Source: Bugula neritina
Lineage: Eukaryota; Bryozoa; Gymnolaemata; Cheilostomatida; Bugulidae
DNA length: 64,000 nt
Direction of reading: 5' to 3'
NCBI GenBank assembly: GCA_964035545.1
Contig: OZ037771.1
Span: 9,927,408 to 9,991,407, forward strand
The notes beneath the pieces were generated by a model. That model ran no database searches. It saw only the letters and a list, made by a program, of their open reading frames with translations, and was not told where the DNA came from. Positions within the stretch are counted from its first letter, which is position 1; each line of letters begins with the position of its first letter. The position numbers were made by a program, and so were the translations under genes. Positions 17,241 to 30,152 of this stretch are shown here, one piece after another.

Positions 17241-18785
17241 AAGTATAGTGCAATATACAGAAATGTATTCTAACATACTGATATTTAATGTTACACACTG
17301 AAATATACTACAACATACTGAAATACACTGCAACATACCGAAATAAGCTGCAACATACTGCAACATACTAAAATACACTGTAACATGATGTAGTACACTG
17401 CAACACATTGAAATATACTGCAACAAACTGAAATATACTGCAACATACTGAAATGTACTGCAACATTCTGAAATACATGGCAACATATCGAAGTATATCG
17501 TAATAAACGGACATGTACTGTAACATACTGAAACACACTGAAACATACTGAAACATACTGAAATATACTGAAACATACTGAAATACACTGCAACAAACTG
17601 CAACATACTGAAACATACTGTAACATGATGAAATACACTGAAACACATTGAAATATACTGCAACAAACTGAAATATACTGCAACATACTGAAACGTACTG
17701 CAACATACTGAAATTAATTGCAACATATCAAAGTATATCGTAATATACGGACATGTACTGTAACATACTGAAACACACTGAAACATACTGAAACATACTG
17801 AAACATACTGAAACATACTGAGATACACTGCAACATACTGCAACATACTGAAATACACTGTAACATGATGAAATACACTGCAACACATTGAAATATACTG
17901 CAACAAACTGAAATATACTGCAACATACTGAATTGTGCTGCAACATACTGAAATACATTGCAATATATCGAAATATATCGTAATATACAGACATGTACTG
18001 TAACATACTGAAACACACTGAAACATACTGAAACGTACTGAGATATACTGAAATACACTGTAACACATTGAAAAATACTGCAACATAGTGAAAGACACTT
18101 CAACTCACTGAAGTATAGTGTAATGTACGGAAATGTACTGTAACATACTGATATTTACTGATACACACTGAAATATACTGCAACATACTGAAATAGACTG
18201 TAACATACCGAAATAAACTGCAACATAATGCAACCTACTGAATTACACTGTAACATACTAAAATACACCGCAAAATTCTGCCACATACTGCAACATTTTG
18301 AAGTACACTGTTAAATACTGAAATACACTGCAACAAACTGTAACATACTGAAGTACACTGTACATATTGAAAAACACTGCAACACACTGAAATATACTGC
18401 AACACACTGAATTATACTGCAAAATACTGAATTATACTTCAACATACTGCAATATACTGAAAGACACTACAACTCACTGAAGTATAGTGCAATATACAGA
18501 AATGTACTCTAACATACTGATATTTAATGTTACACACTGAAATATACTACAACATACTGAAATACACTGCAACATACCGAAATAAGCTGCAACATACTGC
18601 AACATACTGAAATACACTGTAACATGATGTAGTAGACTGCAACACATTGAAATATACTGCAACAAACAGAAATATACTGCAACATACTGAAATGTACTGA
18701 AACATACTGAAATACACTGCAACATACTGCAACATACTGCAACATACTGAAGTACACTGAAATATACTGAAATACACTGTAACAC
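17034..18785. repeat. Satellite segment with a paralogous copy at 23867-25558
   Basis: This block matches the sequence immediately right of the DNA transposon at an offset of 6833; for example 17235, 17291, 17728 and 18474 correspond to 24068, 24124, 24561 and 25307. Shared unusual units include AAATTA next to a CAAAG variant and an ATTGTGCTG variant. It shows that the transposon sits inside an array that was already carrying such blocks. Ends are approximate. Confidence 0.78.
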
Positions 18786-20162
18786 ATTGAAAAATACTGC
18801 AACATACTGAAAGACACTTCAACTCACTGAAGTATAGTGTAATATACGGAAATGTACTGTAACATACTGAAATACACTGCAACATACTGCAACATACTGC
18901 AACATACTGAAGTACACTGAAATATACTGAAATACACTGCAACACACTGAAATATACTGCAACATACTGAAATACATCTGTAACATACCGAAATAAACTG
19001 CAACATAATGCAACATACTGAATTACACTGTAACATACTAAATTACACTGCAACATTCTGCAACATAGTTCAACGTACTGAATATACTGTAACATAATGA
19101 AATACACTGCAACATACTGCAACATACTGAAGTACACTGTAAAATATTAAAATACACTGCAACACATTCGAATATACTGCAACACACTGAAATATACTGT
19201 AACATACTGAAACATGAGCAATATACTGAAAGATGCCTCAACATACTCAAATACACTGCAAGAAACTGCAACATACGTAAATACACTGTAATATACTGAA
19301 ATACACTGAAACATACTGCAACATACTGCAACATACTGAAGTACACTGTAAAATATTCAAATACACTGCAACACATTGAAATACACTGCAACACACTGAA
19401 ATATACTGCAACATACTGAAATGTACTTCAACATAATGAAAAACACTGCAACATATCAAAGTATATCGTAATATACAGACATGTACTGTAACATACCGAA
19501 ACATACTGAAACATACTGAAACATACTGAAACATACTGCAACACACTGTAACACACTGAAATACACTGCAACAAGTTGGAATATACTGCAACATACCCAA
19601 GTATATGGTAATATAATGAAATATACTGCAACATACCGCAACATACTGAAAAACACTGTAACAAACTGAAATACGCTGCAACACATTGGAATATACTGCA
19701 ACATATCCAAATAAATGGTAATATACTGAAATATATTGAAATATACTGTAACACATTGAAAAATACTGCAACATACTGAAACACACTACAACTGACTGAA
19801 GTATAGTGTAACTTACTGAAATGTACTGTAACATACTGATATTTACTGCAACACACTGAAACATACTGCAACATACTGAAATACACTGTTACATACTAAA
19901 ATACACTGCAACATACTAAAATACACTGCAACAATCTGCAACATTCTGCAACATACTTCAACATACTGAAATACACTGTAACAAACTGAAATACGCTGCA
20001 ACAATTTGGAATATACTGCAACATACCCAAATAAATGGGAACATACTGAAATATACTGAAATACAATGTAACACATTGAAAAATACTGCAACACACTGAA
20101 AGACACTACAACTCACTGAAGTATAGTGTAATATACGAAAACGTACTGTAACATACTGATAT

Positions 20163-21291
20163 TTACTGCAACACACTGAAATATACTGCAACATACTGAA
20201 ATACACTGTTACATGCCAAAATAAACTGCAACATACTGCAACATACTGAAATACACTGTAACATACTCAAATACACTGCAACATTCTGCAACATATTGAA
20301 ATATACTGCAACACACTGAAATATACTGCAACACATCCAAGTAGACTGTAATATAAGGACATGTACTGTAACATACTGAAACAAAATGAAATATACTGTA
20401 ACACTCTGGGTAATACTGCAAAATGCTGAAATATACTGTAACACAGTGAAGTATACTGCAAAATTCTGAAACATACTGCAACATACTAAAACATGAGCAA
20501 TATACTGAAAAATGCCTCAGCATACTCAAATATACTGCAAGATGCTGCAACATACGTAAATACACTGTAACATACTGAAATACACTGCAACATACTGCAG
20601 CATACTGAAGTACACTGTAAAATATTGAAATACACTGCAACACATTGGAATATACTGCAACACACTGAAATATACTGCAACATACTGAAATATACTGCAA
20701 CATACTGCAACATACTGAAGTGCACTGTAACATACCGTAACTTACTGAAATACACTGCAACAAACTGTAACATACTGAAACACACTGAAACATACTGAAA
20801 CATACTGAAACATACTGTAACATACTGAAACACACTGAAACATACTGAAACATACTGAGACATACTGAAATACACTGCAACATGCTGAAACATACTGAAA
20901 TTTACTGAAATATACTGAAATACGCTGTAACACATTGAAAAATACTGCAACATACTGAAAGACACTTCAACTCACTGAAGTATAGTGTAATATACGGAAA
21001 TGTACTGTAACATACTGATATTTACTGTAACACACTGAAATATACTGCAACATACTGAAATGCACTGTAACATACCGAAATAAACTGCAACATAATGCAA
21101 CATACTGAATTACACTGTAACATACTAAAATACACTGCAACATTCTGCAACATACTTCAACGTACTGAAAGACACTGTAACATAATGAAATACACTGCAA
21201 CACATTGAAATATACCGCAACAGACTGGAATATACTGCAACACATCCAAGTACATCGTAATATACGGACATGTACTGTAACATACTGGAAC
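20163..21291. repeat. Satellite block recurring at about 29424-30477 and 33565-34693
   Basis: The last 1.1 kb before the DNA transposon matches 33565-34693 at an offset of 13402. From about 20486 onward it also matches 29672-30477 at an offset of 9186. It contains a type-B form of the 9-bp marker unit (CATGAGCAA after a CTAAAA variant) at 20492. Its importance is practical: the copies at 30476-30477 and 34692-34693 are uninterrupted and serve as empty-site references for the insertion at 21292. Confidence 0.8.
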
Positions 21292-21396
21292 CACAGTTGG
21301 TTTAAGGTCATACTTTTCATTTTCTGGCTCTTTGCCAGGTGCTTTATGTTCTATATGAACAATGTTCCACTGATAGCTCGAACAGGTTGAATGTCA
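21292..21396 (+). repeat. Left terminal inverted repeat
   Basis: The left end reads CACAGTTGGTTTAAGGTCAT, followed by conserved blocks GCTTTATGTT, a TATAT-rich stretch and GATAGCTCGAACAG (21372-21385). The same blocks occur in the same order on the reverse strand of 23771-23866. Outer 20 bases are identical; the interior is diverged with small indels. The extent of about 105 bp is judged by eye. Confidence 0.9.
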
Positions 21397-21860
21397 CAAG
21401 AACAAAAAAAATATGAAAAGATAAAGAAACTTATGTTCTCCAATATACTTTTTTATTTTTTTCAAAAGCCAATTCATGTTTAAGTTATAGCTTGTTGAAA
21501 AACATAGTCCCCCTTCCACATTCTTTTCAATTTATACGCTCCTGACTTGTTATTGTGTCTCAATATGCCTTGTATTTGAGTGCTTGTTAGTCTCGCTTCA
21601 CTAACTTTGCCTATACTTCACAAGTGCCAGTGCTGCTGGCTCAAAAGCTAAATGTTATAAACTGTCAGCTAAAACCCAATCTTGTATTCCTAGGTTGGTT
21701 GGCCTAAATAAAACAATAGTCAAATCATGATTTCATGTTTTAAAAATTTACTCTATTCTAACCTGCTGCCTAGCTAGTTCTATTTTTGATGTATAATTAC
21801 AAAATTTGTGATACATTTTTTTGGCAACCATGTAATTTATAAAATGCAGTAATGGTACTT

Positions 21861-21905
21861 ATAATATTATATTATTATCACTATAATATATTATATAGTA
21901 TTATG
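21861..21905. repeat. AT-only imperfect palindrome inside the transposon
   Basis: A run made almost only of A and T (ATAATATTAT... CACT ...TTATATAGTATTAT) has roughly complementary arms around a short CACT centre and could extrude as a hairpin. No coding or promoter role is evident. It may be simple-sequence expansion. Confidence 0.4.
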
Positions 21906-22887
21906 TGTGTTTTTATTATCCTGCATAGTATCTAATTTATTATTGTTGTTGTGCAAACAAGTGCAATTAACCTAGTTTTCAAAATGTACCTCTAAATTAT
22001 CAGAATATCAGTTTAGATATTTTCATGCTTTGTAAGGTAAACCTAAAAAAAGAGGCTGTATTCCCAAAGTAAAGGGTGTTGAACTATGAACTATATTAGA
22101 TTAGCCACTCTGCTACCAAGTGCATCAGTATAATATTATATGAATAGCTCTGATGCTTTGTCTCCGGTGGCTGGCTGCGATATGATAACTTGGCCAACTT
22201 CCAAGAGTTTAAAATTGGCGCAATTATTCAAGAGGTTACATACTGCACAGAGCTAGCAGTGATAGTAACCTTGCTATTGGCAGTACTTATTACAACTGCC
22301 AGCATATAAGCTGCATTGTAGAATGCCGTTGGGGCAGGCTAGTAAAACCAAATTCTGCTCTCTAATATACCTTAGACAAAATGCAGCAACATAATTTTTA
22401 GTTTCAAATTACATTTGCCACCCTTACATGAGCTGTGGGCTTCATAAAGATTCATATGATTAGAGATTTATGCTATAGGCCCTATCTGTGCTAGTGTATG
22501 ATGAAAATAACACACCATTGTCAAAGTTAACTTCAAGTATGTTGTTTTCCAGAAACTCAGTAATGTCCATTTATCTCTCGCATACAAATACTTATGTAAT
22601 ACCATACAGTTTAAGTTTTATTTTAGAGCACATCTGCAAACTCTACAATAAGAGCTTGCTTTACCAGTCTATTTCAGACCTGTTTTTGTAGCTAGTAATA
22701 CGCAAGCTACTTATTTTTAAACTTTTGGGTTATTTGTTCAAAACCATTAGCTTTGCTAGTAACCCGATACTATTGCAACAGTTGACTGCTATCAACATGA
22801 ATTGACAGCCTAATAATTATAACCCTTTTGCGCGCGAAATATTTATGTAATGATAGTTACTCATATAGTGCGCATGTTATTATCGAT

Positions 22888-22960
22888 GACTGCGTGGTCT
22901 AGAGGTTAGAGGCGTCGGCGAGGAGTTAGTTGGTTATGGTTCAACCCTGTTTTGTTGCAA
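22888..22960 (+). repeat. tRNA-like A-box/B-box segment, probable SINE relic
   Basis: The segment contains TGGTCTAGAGGT (22895-22906), which fits the internal A-box consensus TRGYNNARNNGG at 11 of 12 positions. About 31 bp downstream is GGTTCAACCC (22938-22947), which fits the B-box GGTTCRANNCC. Spacing and order are those of a type 2 pol III promoter, and the phrase GTTAGAGGCGTCGGC resembles tRNA-derived SINE heads. It is not a functional tRNA: the 3' side does not pair with the 5' acceptor side, and no convincing anticodon arm is visible. It is probably a SINE fragment captured in the DNA transposon, or a pol III promoter belonging to it. I could not find a SINE tail or its own target duplication. 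Confidence 0.5.
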
Positions 22961-23770
22961 TTTTTTTTGTCAACTTATGCAAATCCTACGCATGTATAAT
23001 AAATATGGCTATAATTGTAAAGTTTTTTTTAACTTTTGTTCAACAGTAAGACAACATACATGCATAATAATTAAATACTGAACACTAGACTAAACCCTAA
23101 ATTGATCTTATAGAATACAATGTACTTAAAATAATCATATGTGAATTAGAGAAACTGAAAGTGCACCTGCTGCTCTATAGACAGACCTTTACTGACAAGA
23201 CTGCAAAGTGAAGTGATTTAGCTGAAATTAACTCTGCCAAACAAACAAAGAATTATGTTGTGCTGAGGCATTTTCAATATATTATTGTAACATAGTGAGA
23301 TGATTCAGCTAAGTGCTAATGTAAAACAGGGAACATTATATTGGCAGAAATCCAATAGACTGCCAATTTGTGCGAGAGGGTACTATATGTTATTGTGATA
23401 GCGCAGAGCGGCAAACGTACTAGGAATGTTATAATTAGTCACAGGAGCGTAGCTAGAACCACCATATGAAGAATTTAGAAAATTGCAGTGAAACTTGCAA
23501 AATGGTGTATGTTTTTACCAAATTGTGAAGAGCATAAACAGAATTTCAAAAAACAAAGAAAGTATATTAGAGAAAACATATCAAGGAATGTCAAGTTTAA
23601 CTTTTATACTTTATAAAATGAATCCCCTGTGCTACAGCAGTGGAACATGGAGGGTGTAAAATTTTACTTATTATGCAACAACTTTCTCAAAAAATTTTTT
23701 ATTGAAAAATTAAAAAAGTATATGAAAGAGGAATGCAAGAGCTATCTTTTCATGTAAAATTTGTTAATGT
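22961..23770. other. Unique AT-rich interior of the transposon, no gene seen
   Basis: Between the tRNA-like segment and the right inverted repeat there is AT-rich sequence with short homopolymer runs and no open frame of useful length on either strand. The matching interval on the left side (21397-22887) is likewise without a supportable gene; its only 67-codon frame (22488-22691) has no recognisable motif. No similarity to the satellite is visible in either interval. Confidence 0.7.
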
Positions 23771-23866
23771 GAGACAAAAACTGTTCGAGCTATCCCCTGG
23801 AAACCGTTTATATATAACATAAAGCAGTGCCTGAATCTGGAAAGTAATGACCTTAAACCAACTGTG
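23771..23866 (-). repeat. Right terminal inverted repeat
   Basis: On the minus strand this reads from 23866 inward as the same terminal sequence as the left end, with the CTGTTCGAGCTATC block at 23781-23794 being the complement of 21372-21385. It is about 96 bp, slightly shorter than the left arm because of indels around the middle blocks. Confidence 0.9.
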
Positions 23867-26800
23867 ACATACTGAAACATACTGCAACACTCTGAAGTAC
23901 ACTGTAAAATATTGAAATACACTGCAACAACCTGCAACATACTGCAGTACACTGTACATATTGAAAAACACTGCAACACACTGAAATATACTGCAACACA
24001 CTGAAATATACTGCAAAATACTGAATTATACTTCAACATACTGCAACATACTGAAAGACACTACAACTCACTGAAGTATAGTGCAATATACAGAAATGTA
24101 TTCTAACATACTGATATTTAATGTTACACACTGAAATATACTACAACATACTGAAATACACTGCAACATACCGAAATAAGCTGCAACATACTGCAACATA
24201 CTAAAATACACTGTAACATGATGTAGTACACTGCAACACATTGAAATATACTGCAACAAACTGAAATATACTGCAACATACTGAAATGTACTGCAACATA
24301 CTGAAATACATGGCAACATATCGAAGTATATCGTAATAAACGGACATGTACTGTAACATACTGAAACACACTGAAACATACTGAAACATACTGAAATATA
24401 CTGAAACATACTGAAATACACTGCAACAAACTGCAACATACTGAAACATACTGTAACATGATGAAATACACTGAAACACATTGAAAAATACTGCAACAAA
24501 CTGAAATATACTGCAACATACTGAAACGTACTGCAACATACTGAAATTAATTGCAACATATCAAAGTATATCGTAATATACGGACATGTACTGTAACATA
24601 CTGAAACACACTGAAACATACTGAAACATACTGAAACATACTGAAACATACTGAGATACACTGCAACATACTGCAACATACTGAAATACACTGTAACATG
24701 ATGAAATACACTGCAACACATTGAAATATACTGCAACAAACTGAAATATACTGCAACATACTGAATTGTGCTGCAACATACTGAAATACATTGCAATATA
24801 TCGAAGTATATCGTAATATACGGACATGTACTGTAACATACTGAAACACACTGAAACATACTGAAACGTACTGAGATATACTGAAATACACTGTAACACA
24901 TTGAAAAATACTGCAACATACTGAAAGACACTTCAACTCACTGAAGTATAGTGTAATGTACGGAAATGTACTGTAACATACTGATATTTACTGATACACA
25001 CTGAAATATACTGCAACATACTGAAATACACTGTAACATACCGAAATAAACTGCAACATAATGCAACATACTGAATTACACTGTAACATACTAAAATACA
25101 CCGCAAAATTCTGCCACATACTGCAACATTTTGAAGTACACTGTTAAATATTGAAATACACTGCAACAAACTGTAACATACTGAAGTACACTGTACATAT
25201 TGAAAAACACTGCAACACACTGAAATATACTGCAACACACTGAATTATACTGCAAAATACTGAATTATACTTCAACATACTGCAATATACTGAAAGACAC
25301 TACAACTCACTGAAGTATAGTGCAATATACAGAAATGTACTCTAACATACTGATATTTAATGTTACACACTGAAATATACTACAACATACTGAAATACAC
25401 TGCAACATACCGAAATAAGCTGCAACATACTGCAACATACTGAAATACACTGTAACATGATGTAGTACACTGCAACACATTGAAATATACTGCAACAAAC
25501 AGAAATATACTGCAACATACTGAAATGTACTGAAACATACTGAAATACACTGCAACATACTGCAACAGACTGCAACTCACTGAAGTATAGTGTAACTTAC
25601 TGAAATGTACTGTAACATACTGATATTTACTGCAACACACTGAAACATACTGCAACATACTGAAATACACTGTTACATACTAAAATACACTGCAACATAC
25701 TAAAATACACTGCAACAATCTGCAACATTCTGCAACATACTTCAACATACTGAAATACACTGTAACAAACTGAAATACGCTGCAACACATTGGAATATAC
25801 TGCAACATACCCAAGTAAATGGTAACACACTGAAATATACTGAAATACAATGTAACACATTGAAAAATTCTGCAACACACTGAAAGACACTACAACTCAG
25901 TGAAGTATAGTGTAATATATGAAAATGTATTCTAACATACTGATATTTAATGTTACACACTGAAATATACTACAACATACTGAAATACACTGTAACATAC
26001 CGAAATAAGCTGCAACATACTGCAACATACTGAAATACACTGTAACATGATGAAGTACACTGCAACACATTGAAATACACTGCAACAAACTGAAATATGC
26101 TGCAACATACTGAAATGTACTGCAACATACTGAAATACATTGCAACATAACGAAGTATATCGTAATAAACGGACATGTACTGAAACATACTGAAACACAC
26201 TTAAACATACTGAAACATACTGAAAGATTCTGAAACATACTGAAATACACTGCAACAAACTGCAACATACTGAAACATACTGAAATACGCTGTAACAAAC
26301 TGAAATACGCTGCAACATACTGAAATATACTGCAACATACTGAAGTGTACTTCAACATAATGAAAAACACTGCAACATATCAAAGTATATCGTAATATAC
26401 AGACATGTACTGTAACATACTGTTACTTACTGAAATACACTGCAACAAACTGTAACATACTGAAACACACTGAAACATACTGAAACATACTGAAACATAC
26501 TGTAACATACTGAAACACACTGAAACATACTGAAACATACTGAGACATACCGAAGTACACTGCAACATACTGCAACATACTGAAATATACTGAAATATAC
26601 TGAAATACACTGTAACACATTGAAAAATACCGCAACATACTGAAAGACACTTCAACTCACTGAAGTATAGTGTAATATACGGAAATGTACTGTAACATAC
26701 TGATATTTACTGTAACACACTGAAATATACTGCAACATACTGAAATACACTGTTACATGCCAAAATAAACTGCAACATACTGCAACATACTGAAATACAC

Positions 26801-29800
26801 TGTAACATACTCAAATACACTGCAACATTCTGCAACATATCGAAATATACTGCAACACACTGAAATATACTGCAACACACTGAAATATACTGCAAAATAC
26901 TAAAATATACTTCAACATACTGCAACATACTGAAAGACACTACAACTCACTGAAGTATAGTGCAATATACAGAAATGTACTCTAACATACTGATATTTAA
27001 TGTTACACACTGAAATATACTACAACATACTGAAATACACTGTAACATACCGAAATAAGCTGCAACATACTGCAACATACTGAAATACACTGTAACATGA
27101 AGAAGTACACTGCAAGACATTGAAATACACTGCAACAAACTGAAATATACTGCAACATACTGAAATGTACTGCAACATAGTGAAATACATTGCAACATAT
27201 CGAAGTATATCGTAAAATACGGACATGTACTGTAACATACTGAAACACACTGAAACATACTGAAACATACTGAAACATACTGAAACATACTGAGATACAC
27301 TGCAAAATACTGCAACATACTGAAATACACTGTAACATGATGAAATACACTGCAACACATTGAAATATACTGCAAAAAACTGAAATATACTGCAACATAC
27401 TGAAACGTGCTGCAACATACTGAAATACATTGCAATATATCGAAGTATATCGTAATATACGGACATGTACTGTAACATACTGAAACACACTGAAACATAC
27501 TGAAACATACTGAAATATACTGAAATATACTGAAATACACTGTAACACATTGAAAAATACTGCAACATACTGAAGGACACTTCAACTCACTGAAGTATAG
27601 TGTAATATACAGAAATGTACTGTAACATACTGATATTTACTGTAACACACTGAAATATACTGCAACATACTGAAATACACTGCAACATTCTGCAACATAC
27701 TTCAACGTACTGAAAGACATTGTAACATAATGAAATACACTGCAACACATTGAAATATACCGCAACAGACTGGAATATACTGCAACACATCCAAGTACAT
27801 CGTAATATACGGACATGTACTGCAACATACTGGAACATACTGAAACATACTGCAACATTCTGAAGTACACTGTAAAATATTGAAATACACCGCAACAAAC
27901 TGCAACATACTGAAGTACACTGTACATATTGAAAAACACTGCAACACACTGAAATATACTGCAACACACTGAAATATACTGCAAAATACTGAATTATACT
28001 TCAACATACTGCAACATACTGAAAGACACTACAACTCACTGAAGTATAGTGCAATATACAGAAATGTATTCTAACATACTGATATTTAATGTTACACACT
28101 GAAATATACTGCAACATACTGCAACATACTAAAATACACTGTAACATGATGTAGTACACTGCAACACATTGAAATATACTGCAACAAACTGAAATATACT
28201 GCAACATACTGAAATGTACTGAAACATACTGAAATACACTGCAACATACTGCAACATACTGCAACATACTGAAGTACACTGAAATATACTGAAATACACT
28301 GTAACACATTGAAAAATACTGCAACATACTGAAAGACACTTCAACTCACTGAAGTATAGTGTAATATACGGAAATGTACTGTAACATACTGATAATTACT
28401 GCAACACACTGAAATATACTGCAACATACTGAAATACACTGTAACATACCGAAATAAACTGCAACATAATGCAACATACTGAATTACACTGTAACATACT
28501 AAATTACACTGCAACATTCTGCAACATAGTTCAACGTACTGAATATACTGTAACATAATGAAATACACTGCAACATACTGCAACATACTGAAGTACACCG
28601 TAAAATGTTAAAATACACTGCAACACATTCGAATATACTGCAACACACTGAAATATACTGTAACATACTGAAACATGAGCAATATACTGAAAGATGCCTC
28701 AACATACTCAAATACACTGCAAGAAACTGCAACATACGTAAATACACTGTAACATACTGAAATACACTGAAACATACTGCAACATACTGCAACATACTGA
28801 AGTACACTGTGAAATATTCAAATACACTGCAACACATTGAAATACACTGCAACACACTGAAATATACTGCAACATACTGAAATGTACTTCAACATAATGA
28901 AAAACACTGCAACATATCAAAGTATATCGTAATATACAGACATGTACTGTAACATACCGAAACATACTGAAACATACTGAAACATACTGAAACATACTGA
29001 AACACACTGTAACAAACTGAAATACACTGCAACAAGTTGGAATATACTGCAACATACCCAAGTATATGGTAATATAATGAAATATACTGCAACATACCGC
29101 AACATACTGAAAAACACTGTAACAAACTGAAATACGCTGCAACACAATGGAATATACTGCAACATATCCAAATAAATGGTAATATACTGAAATATATTGA
29201 AATACACTGTAACACATTGAAAAATACTGCAACATACTGAAACACACTACAACTGACTGAAGTATAGTGTAACTTACTGAAATGTACTGTAACATACTGA
29301 TATTTACTGCAACACACTGAAACATACCATACTGCAACATACTGAAATACACTGTTACATACTAAAATACACTGCAACATACTAAAATACACTGCAACAA
29401 TCTGCAACATTCTGCAACATACTTCAACATACTGAAATACACTGTAACAAACTGAAATACGCTGCAACATTCTGCAACATATTGAAATATGCTGCAACAC
29501 ACTGAAATATACTGCAACACGTCCAAGTAGACTGTAATATAAGGACATGTACTGTAACATACTGAAACAAAATGAAATATACTGTAACACTCTGGGTAAT
29601 ACTGCAAAATGCTGAAATATACTGTAACACAGTGAAGTATACTGCAAAATTCTGAAACATACTGCAACATACTAAAACATGAGCAATATACTGAAAAATG
29701 CCTCAGCATACTCAAATATACTGCAAGATGCTGCAACATACGTAAATACACTGTAACATACTGAAATACACTGCAACATACTGCAGCATACTGAAGTACA

Positions 29801-30152
29801 CTGTAAAATACTGAAATACACTGCAACACATTGGAATATACTGCAACACACTGAAATATACTGCAACATACTGAAATATACTGCAACATACTGCAACATA
29901 CTGAAGTGCACTGTAACATACTGTAACTTACTGAAATACACTGCAACAAACTGTAACATACTGAAACACACTGAAACATACTGAAACATACTGAAACATA
30001 CTGTAACATACCGAAACACACTGAAACATACTGAAACATACTGAGACATACTGAAATACACTGCAACATACTGAAACATACTGAAATATACTGAAATATA
30101 CTGAAATACGCTGTAACACATTGAAAAATACTGCAACATACTGAAAGACACT

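Larger units (their letters stand above)
1..21291. repeat. 10-bp satellite array, left segment
   Basis: The whole stretch is tandem 10-bp units of the form ACTG followed by six bases, mostly ACTGCAACAT, ACTGAAACAT, ACTGAAATAC and ACTGTAACAT. Register is held for hundreds of bases and shifts only at rare odd units, such as a 9-bp ACTGTACAT unit and a 9-bp CATGAGCAA unit, which are themselves copied with the larger repeats. The plus strand is rich in A and C and poor in G. There is no non-satellite sequence and no supportable gene. Plus-strand frames are closed by frequent TGA and TAA, while all minus frames are open because the reverse-complement unit has no stop. The segment begins before the window and ends where the DNA transposon is inserted. 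Confidence 0.97.
21292..23866. mobile_element. Non-autonomous DNA transposon with ~100-bp TIRs
   Basis: This is a 2575-bp island of AT-rich, non-satellite DNA. Its ends are inverted copies of each other, beginning CACAGTTGG on the left and ending CCAACTGTG on the right, with the first 20 bases identical. The satellite flanks end in AC (21290-21291) and resume with AC (23867-23868), whereas the empty paralog has a single AC at 30476-30477, so there is a 2-bp target duplication. The longest open frame inside (67 codons, 22488-22691) has no recognisable domain, so the element cannot encode a transposase. The CACAG...CTGTG termini and short duplication would fit the CACTA/Mirage/Chapaev group, but this assignment is weak. 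The absence of TA, TTAA, TWA or 8-bp duplications argues against mariner, piggyBac/Kolobok, Harbinger and hAT. Confidence 0.85.

Noticed and set aside
1-21291. Regularly spaced repeats resembling a CRISPR array
   Set aside because: The period is 10 bp with no unique spacers, and larger periods are hundreds to thousands of bases. No cas genes are present and the context is eukaryotic.
21205-21390. 61-codon plus-strand ORF across the left transposon junction
   Set aside because: It is half satellite and half inverted repeat, so it is a chance frame created by the insertion.
22488-22691. 67-codon plus-strand ORF in the transposon interior
   Set aside because: It is short, lies in AT-rich DNA, has no recognisable motif and lies in a region otherwise without coding character.
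22888-22960. Functional tRNA gene
   Set aside because: A and B boxes are present, but the ends do not form an acceptor stem and no reliable anticodon arm is seen. It is kept only as a tRNA-like or SINE relic.
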